Positions 18,838 to 22,737 of a stretch of 22,737 nt of DNA are shown here, piece by piece. The notes beneath the pieces were generated by a model, which saw only the letters and a list, made by a program, of their open reading frames with translations, was not told the origin of the DNA and did not search any database. The stretch is taken from NCBI GenBank assembly GCA_014904985.1, contig MU129243.1, positions 22,424 to 45,160 on the forward strand, read 5' to 3'. The first letter of the stretch is position 1. Every line of letters starts with the position of its first letter. The translations under genes were made by a program, and so were the position numbers. This stretch comes from Hydnum rufescens UP504 (Eukaryota; Basidiomycota; Agaricomycetes; Cantharellales; Hydnaceae).

Positions 18838-19321
18838 GTAGATGTGGAATATACAATATACAATAAATATTTGTTTAAAAATGTGAAGAAGAGGATAAAA
18901 ATGAGCCAGAGCTCAATAAGGGATGATATGCCTCATTGCAAAGTGGATTAGATCACTTCTATGCATCAGAATTGGCCCAAATTTAAATATAGTGATGGTA
19001 TATATACACCCTACATGGGCAACCAATTATATCAGATGATTCTGGCATTTTTCAATTTTTCATGCCTTCAATTCCCTATTTAGGGAATTGAAGGCATGAA
19101 AAATTGAAAAATGCCAGAATTGTCCAATATAATTGGTTGCCCATGTAGGGTGTATATATACCATCACTATATTTAAATTTGGGCCAATTCTGATGCATAG
19201 AAGTGATCTAATCCACTTTGCAATGAGGCATATCATCCCTTATTGAGCTCTGGCTCATTTTTATCCTCTTCTTCACATTTTTAAACAAATATTTATTGTA
19301 TATTCTATATTTCACATCTAC

Positions 19322-19500
19322 ATGCTTGCTATCAATCTGTATTGTGCTTGTAGCGTCAGCACTTGGGCACTTCTTGAGTATCGGCAATTGCCAGCGTTGA
19401 ATTTTGCAACTATGCAGCCACACCCAGCAACAGAAGGATGACAACGACGACCCACAACCACATGACCACACACCCACTGCTGCAGGTGTGTGGTCATAAG
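19322..19500 (+). pseudogene. P2 right putative exon 1
   Basis: The mirror copy of 18658-18837 begins MLAINLYCACSVSTW and reaches a TGA after about 40 codons. It ends with palindrome 19463-19496 and donor GTGAGT at 19501. Confidence 0.4.
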
Positions 19501-19602
19501 GTGAGTTTTGTCAGTAGATACAATAGCACAAAAAGAGTAGCATAAGCTACTCTTTTTGCACCACTTTGAATTCTTATACTAACATAGCTTTTATTATTTT
19601 AG
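19501..19602 (+). other. P2 right hairpin intron 1
   Basis: 102 nt, donor GTGAGT, branch ACTAAC, acceptor ATTTTAG. Hairpin 19529-19558 carries paired changes (GAGTAGC / GCTACTC in place of GAGCAGC / GCTGCTC); loop ATAA. Confidence 0.75.
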
Positions 19603-19743
19603 ATTATGGCCTGAGGCCTGAGATGAAAACCCACTGCATGATGAGGGCCTGAATGGCAAGAGCCAAACCAAAAGAAACGACGGACTACCCAATGGGTGGC
19701 CCCAGGAACCACACCCACTGTGGTGGGTGTGGTACTATTTAAG
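19603..19743 (+). pseudogene. P2 right exon 2
   Basis: 141 nt = 1 + 46 codons + 2. One TGA in the shared phase. It ends WYYL plus AG. Palindrome 19708-19733 is shorter than in other exons. Confidence 0.45.
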
Positions 19744-19851
19744 GTGAGTGTTGCCCCCCCCCAATAGATATAGTCGTGCAAAAAGACCAGTGAAAGCTGG
19801 TCTTTTTGCGCTGAATTATAACCTTAACTAACATATATTTTGATATTCTAG
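19744..19851 (+). other. P2 right hairpin intron 2
   Basis: 108 nt, donor GTGAGT, branch TTAACTAAC, acceptor ATTCTAG. Hairpin 19778-19809 has paired changes (AGACCAG / CTGGTCT) and sense loop GAAA. Confidence 0.8.
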
Positions 19852-19987
19852 GTCACACTTTGAACCACCATCTGCACAAGCACCAACCGAAACTACACCA
19901 AGTGAAAACCCAATGAACACCCCACTGAACAATAAACCAATGCAAACCAGACACCCGCCATGGTGGGTGTCTGGTTATACATTCAAG
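19852..19987 (+). pseudogene. P2 right exon 3
   Basis: 136 nt, open without a stop in the shared phase: Pro/Thr/Asn-rich (PPSAQAPTETTPSENPMN). Near the end, the NQTPAMVGVW register is reached after a one-base shift. Palindrome 19945-19976 has the paired change CCAGACACC / GGTGTCTGG. Confidence 0.5.
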
Positions 19988-20081
19988 GTATGTGTCCCCA
20001 ATGGCACAAAAAGAGCAGCGAAAGCTGCTCTTTTTGCGCTACTTTGAATTTCTTTACTGATTCCTTTTTAATTCATTCTAG
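19988..20081 (+). other. P2 right hairpin intron 3
   Basis: 94 nt, donor GTATGT, branch ACTGAT, acceptor ATTCTAG. Hairpin 20004-20039, sense loop GAAA closed by C-G. Confidence 0.8.
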
Positions 20082-20249
20082 GCCATCAAATGAAACCCCC
20101 CCAAACGACAAGGCCCAATCAGCCAGGGCCCCAGCGGCAACACGCAAACAGAAACCATGCGAAACAAAAATGCAAGACATGGCCATGCACCACCTGAGTG
20201 GCCATGCAAACCACACACCTGCTGCGGTGGGTGTGTGGTTCTATACAAG
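20082..20249 (+). pseudogene. P2 right exon 4 (fully open)
   Basis: 168 nt = 1 + 55 codons + 2 with no stop: starts PSNETPPNDKAQSARAP and ends HANHTPAAVGVWFYT plus AG. It is hydrophilic and low-complexity, with the conserved HTP...GVW end. It is the best-preserved coding module. Terminal palindrome 20209-20240. Labelled pseudogene because neighbouring exons carry stops. Confidence 0.5.
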
Positions 20250-20342
20250 GTAAGTGTACCCCCAACAGCGCAAAAAGAGCAGCAAATGCTGCTCTTTTTG
20301 TGCTGGTTCTAATTTATCTAACTAATACATCCATTATTCTAG
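20250..20342 (+). other. P2 right hairpin intron 4
   Basis: 93 nt, donor GTAAGT, branch TCTAACTAAT, acceptor ATTCTAG. Hairpin 20268-20303, loop AAAT. Confidence 0.8.
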
Positions 20343-20494
20343 GCTGCCACAAACGAAGATCAGCGAAACGAATCCCCTCTGAAATGATAACCTGCCCACA
20401 AAGTCGAACAATGACACACCAAATGAAAACATGAGACAATGCCAACCCCAGACGAACCACACACCCACAGAAGCAGGTGTGTGGTAATTTCAAG
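20343..20494 (+). pseudogene. P2 right exon 5
   Basis: 152 nt. In the shared phase there is one TGA before SNNDTPNENMRQCQPQTN and the HTPTEAGVW end; a one-base loss then creates TAA. Palindrome 20456-20485. Confidence 0.45.
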
Positions 20495-20589
20495 GTAAGT
20501 ATGATCACGCAAAAGGAGCAGCGCACACTGCTCCTTTGCGTGGCTTTCTGTTTTTTTTTCTCTCTTTCATTAACATTATTTATCTCTAG
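20495..20589 (+). other. P2 right hairpin intron 5
   Basis: 95 nt, donor GTAAGT, branch-like ATTAACATT, acceptor TCTCTAG. Hairpin 20506-20542 has the paired outer change CACGC / GCGTG and paired AGGAGCAG / CTGCTCCT. Confidence 0.7.
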
Positions 20590-20814
20590 GCTTTCATCTC
20601 AGCCTACAAACCCTGTCAACCCCCAAATAAAGACCCACCACCCTGCCAAAGACACCTGCGAGAATGGTAACCCACCTGCCAGACGAAACCCATGAGAACA
20701 GAAACCCACCAACCCCCTAAGTGATGACCAGCCCCCATACCAAGTACAAACCACATGACCGCAGTACCAAATAGTACCACATACCCACTTAGGTGGGTGT
20801 GTGGTACTACAAAG
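20590..20814 (+). pseudogene. P2 right exon 6
   Basis: 225 nt = 1 + 74 codons + 2. The only stops are two TGA. Pro/Asn/Thr-rich (SSQPTNPVNPQIKTHHP). Palindrome 20774-20807. Confidence 0.45.
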
Positions 20815-20909
20815 GGGGTTTTTTTTTTAATTTTGATATCTTCAACGATGCCAAGGGAGCAGCACAAGCTGCTCCTTTTGTGTCACTTCGAATTTTTTTT
20901 ACCAACTAG
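20815..20909 (+). other. Decayed intron 6 (donor lost)
   Basis: Position and hairpin (20852-20880, loop ACAA) match the series and the acceptor ACTAG is present, but the donor is GG instead of GT. Confidence 0.5.
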
Positions 20910-21020
20910 GATTCAAATTGAAGGACCCAAAATGCAACCCATGCCCCATGCTCAATGGTGAAGTGCCAAGCCATGCCCCCGGTACCACCACCCACTTGGG
21001 CAGGTGTGTGGTGCTACTAG
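20910..21020 (+). pseudogene. P2 right exon 7
   Basis: 111 nt = 1 + 36 codons + 2, one TGA in the shared phase. Palindrome 20984-21012 has several mismatches. The AGVWCY string is visible after a shift. Confidence 0.35.
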
Positions 21021-21132
21021 TTGATTTTTTTTTTTTGAATTTCTATATGTACAGCAATGCAAAAGGAGCAGCACAAGCTGCTCCTTTTGCATGCCTTCAA
21101 ATTTTTTTTACTAATGTATGCTATTATTGTAG
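21021..21132 (+). other. Decayed intron 7 (donor lost)
   Basis: The perfect 34 nt hairpin 21058-21091 (loop ACAA), branch TTACTAATG and acceptor TTGTAG remain. The donor position reads TT. Confidence 0.5.
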
Positions 21133-21384
21133 GATCCAAGCCAGAGCACCCGAAATGATGACCTACCCCAACAGCAACCTGCCCATCCAAATGACCCGCC
21201 CAACGGTGAAGGCCATGCCCTGGTACCACACACCCACCCAAGCGGGTGTGTGGTGCTACTAGATAGGTTTTTTTAATTTTAATTTCTATGGATGGTACCA
21301 CACCCGCCTAAGTGGGTGTGTGGTGAGTAGTTTTTTTTTCTTGGATTTCTACAGACAGTACCACACCCCAGTGGGTGTGGTGAA
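21133..21384 (+). repeat. Terminal cluster of bare exon palindromes
   Basis: Three copies of the CCACACACC...GGTGTGTGG palindrome (21225-21254, 21297-21324, 21360-21382) are spaced ~60-70 bp and separated only by T-rich sequence; the intron hairpins are gone. This is the eroded outer end of the right array. Confidence 0.6.
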
Positions 21385-21387
21385 TTT

Positions 21388-21580
21388 TTAAATAAATAAA
21401 TAAATAATAAACAACTCAGTAAGAATGAAACACAGAACAGTGATAATAAATAAATAAGTAATTATAAATGGAACATATTATCCCTGATAAGCGCATATGG
21501 CCCACTGTGCAAGTCTGAGATTAGGTGACTGAAGAAAATGTCGAACCCAATATATTGAGGTTCTGTGGCCATTCTAAGTC
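21388..21580 (+). repeat. Right flank of P2, copy of 7786-7945
   Basis: (AATA)n, GATAATAAATAAATAA, AATTATAAATGGA, CATATGGCC and AAGTCTGAGATT occur in the same order as at 7786-7945. Confidence 0.75.
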
Positions 21581-22737
21581 CCACACAGGGGCCCCTGGGG
21601 GCCCTGCCTGAATCACGGAAATCAGGTTAGCCGGTGTAAGCGGGAAATGGAAGGGGAATCCAGCTACAGTCCGTGAAATGGAAATGAGGACAAAGAATGG
21701 GGATCACGGGGCCAATCCGAATGTTGAGGTCTGAGGGAAAGAAGGGTCTTTGGATGGGTGAAATTGTCCTGTATAGACAGAGCCTATCCAGACAATAAAT
21801 GAAGGGGTTGTTAAATCAGGGAATCACACCCTAGGTCCTCCTCTTGAGAGCCTATCAAAAGTGTGATAAGTGGGGTTGAGTTTTGGAATTTACCCTAACA
21901 CCAGCAGCAGTTCAACTAGCTTTTCAACTGGGGATGGGGGGAAAGACGATAGAAATTCACATTTCCTGCACTTAATATACATCACAGAGAAATGCTATGG
22001 TAACCAGCGGAAAGGTGGGATTAAGGCAAAAATGATAAAAAAGAAATCAAGTCAAAAGCCTCAAAAATGAAGGAGATATTCAATTAACAAGTCAGAATAG
22101 GGGAATATGGCTTAACCAAGGTATTCCTCCTCTCCTACTGAACAAAATCCCCTGGGGAAAGGTGGAACTAGTTGCCCTAGATGTACCCTCCATCGGACAT
22201 AGGGTGCCGGAACCATAATTGCCTTTAGTAATCAGAAAAGCGGAGGTAAAAGTGAAATGAGCCATGGGGAGACTAAATTACAGAATGCCGAGTTCTAATC
22301 CACTTGCTTTTCCCTTGGTACCGTTCGATGTGGAGTTTTATCATCTTTCCAGGGGTGGTCATTTCGAACGAATCGGACCAAAACTGATGGAGTTATTCAC
22401 AAAATACTGAAGAATAGTGTGGAGCATAAGGTAAAATTGACCTGGAGGATGCAGTTCTCATCCAATAAATGCGTGTTTGGTACCGTTAGACAGGTATTAA
22501 TCGTAGCTTTCTGGGAGCTGTCTTGCCAAGTCGATCCGATCAAAATTGGTGGAGATATTCGCGAAATACTCCTTGAGAGTATTGGAATAGCCCCTATTTA
22601 ACATGTGACAAGTCTGCGAGTCAAAGTGGGAGTCGTGTTACGTAATCCAAGGTCAAATACCGCCCTTGAGGCAATTGGATACACTGATGGTGATACAATA
22701 GATGGACGAAAGTAAGCAAGTTGAATTGCTATAGCCT
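21581..22737. repeat. CpG-retaining dispersed repeat region, no gene
   Basis: Modules resembling each other occur at 22360-22425 and 22530-22590 (TCGGACCAAAACTGATGGAG and TCCGATCAAAATTGGTGGAG, each followed by ATATTC/TTATTC...AAATACT). Parts match the decayed copy at 2313-2640. The short plus-strand ORFs at 21870 and 22419 show no motif and coincide with these repeats. Confidence 0.5.

Larger units (their letters stand above)
18590..19565. repeat. P2 palindromic core, ~490 bp arms
   Basis: The arms are mirrored around 19079/19080 (ATTCCCTATTTAGGGAAT) with roughly a few percent mismatch near the centre, and more indels toward the outer ends. The core includes exon 1 and intron 1 of each array. 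Confidence 0.85.
17262..21384. mobile_element. Palindromic exon-intron array element, fuller copy P2
   Basis: A palindromic core (about 18590-19565, centre 19079/19080) is flanked by arrays of exon-intron modules pointing outward: minus strand to the left (introns at 18553, 18124, 17849, 17541, 17293), plus strand to the right (introns at 19501, 19744, 19988, 20250, 20495, then two decayed ones). Exon lengths are 141, 136, 168, 152, 225 and 111 nt (right) and 323, 159, 201 and 157 nt (left); six of ten are multiples of three and the others are one base off. Each intron has a GNRA-type hairpin and each exon ends in a CCACACACC-type palindrome. No transposase, reverse transcriptase or other known mobility protein is encoded. 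P1 shows that the arrangement is dispersed. I cannot assign it to a named family. Confidence 0.65.

Noticed and set aside
17262..21384. CRISPR-like regular spacing of short repeats
   Set aside because: The units are long, carry splice signals, point in opposite directions about a palindrome, and sit in eukaryotic DNA with TTAGGG repeats and gypsy gag.

Overview
The window looks like repeat-rich heterochromatin of a filamentous fungus, most likely a basidiomycete (Agaricomycetes). The evidence is indirect: short 90-116 nt introns with GTRAGT / CTRAY / YAG signals, TTAGGG-type interstitial telomere-like repeats, a Ty3/gypsy gag, a PIF/Harbinger transposase relic, a TET/JBP-like dioxygenase relic, and strong patchy CpG loss with TpG/CpA excess (methylation-type C-to-T decay). 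I see no intact conventional gene, no rRNA and no confident tRNA.

Layout. 1-185 keeps its CpGs and is unassigned. 384-2163 is a decayed gene ending in a probable 2-oxoglutarate/Fe(II) oxygenase domain. 2300-2640 is a dispersed repeat that recurs at 21.7 and 22.6 kb. 3171-4753 and 6373-6820 are decayed unrecognised coding stretches, separated by a 1.5 kb element (4826-6359) with ~50 bp terminal inverted repeats that carries telomere-like G-rich repeats, a tRNA-like box A/B segment and a GCAGCTGC-rich satellite. 7017-7460 (minus) is a PIF/Harbinger relic. 9028-9281 and 13486-14260 are foldback palindromes. 11753-12830 is a ~287 bp tandem repeat. 14256-17150 is a gypsy LTR-like segment plus a gag with nonsense codons, cut off after its zinc knuckle.

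The most unusual content is a dispersed palindromic element present twice: a fuller copy at about 17262-21384 (P2) and an older, CpG-depleted partial copy at about 9575-11372 (P1). Each has a ~0.9 kb palindromic core from which repeated exon-intron modules run outward on opposite strands. Every module has an exon ending in a short palindrome (CCACACACC...GGTGTGTGG), a GTGAGT or GTAAGT donor, an intron holding a perfect or near-perfect hairpin whose loop on the sense strand is GAAA or a GNRA-derived tetraloop, a CTAAC-like branch site and a TAG acceptor. Hairpin arms vary between copies by paired, compensatory changes. Exons read in one frame (1 nt carried in, 2 nt carried out) are Asn/Thr/Pro-rich and share a motif around GPRNHTP...GVW; nearly all the stops in that frame are TGA, as expected from CGA decay. 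I do not recognise this element as any named family. It is the best candidate for something undescribed in this window.

Nothing here forms a working pathway. The region is a nest of transposons and repeats of different ages, and the graded CpG loss (P2, gag and the 21.4-22.7 kb end least decayed; 0.2-13 kb most decayed) can be used to rank their insertion age.
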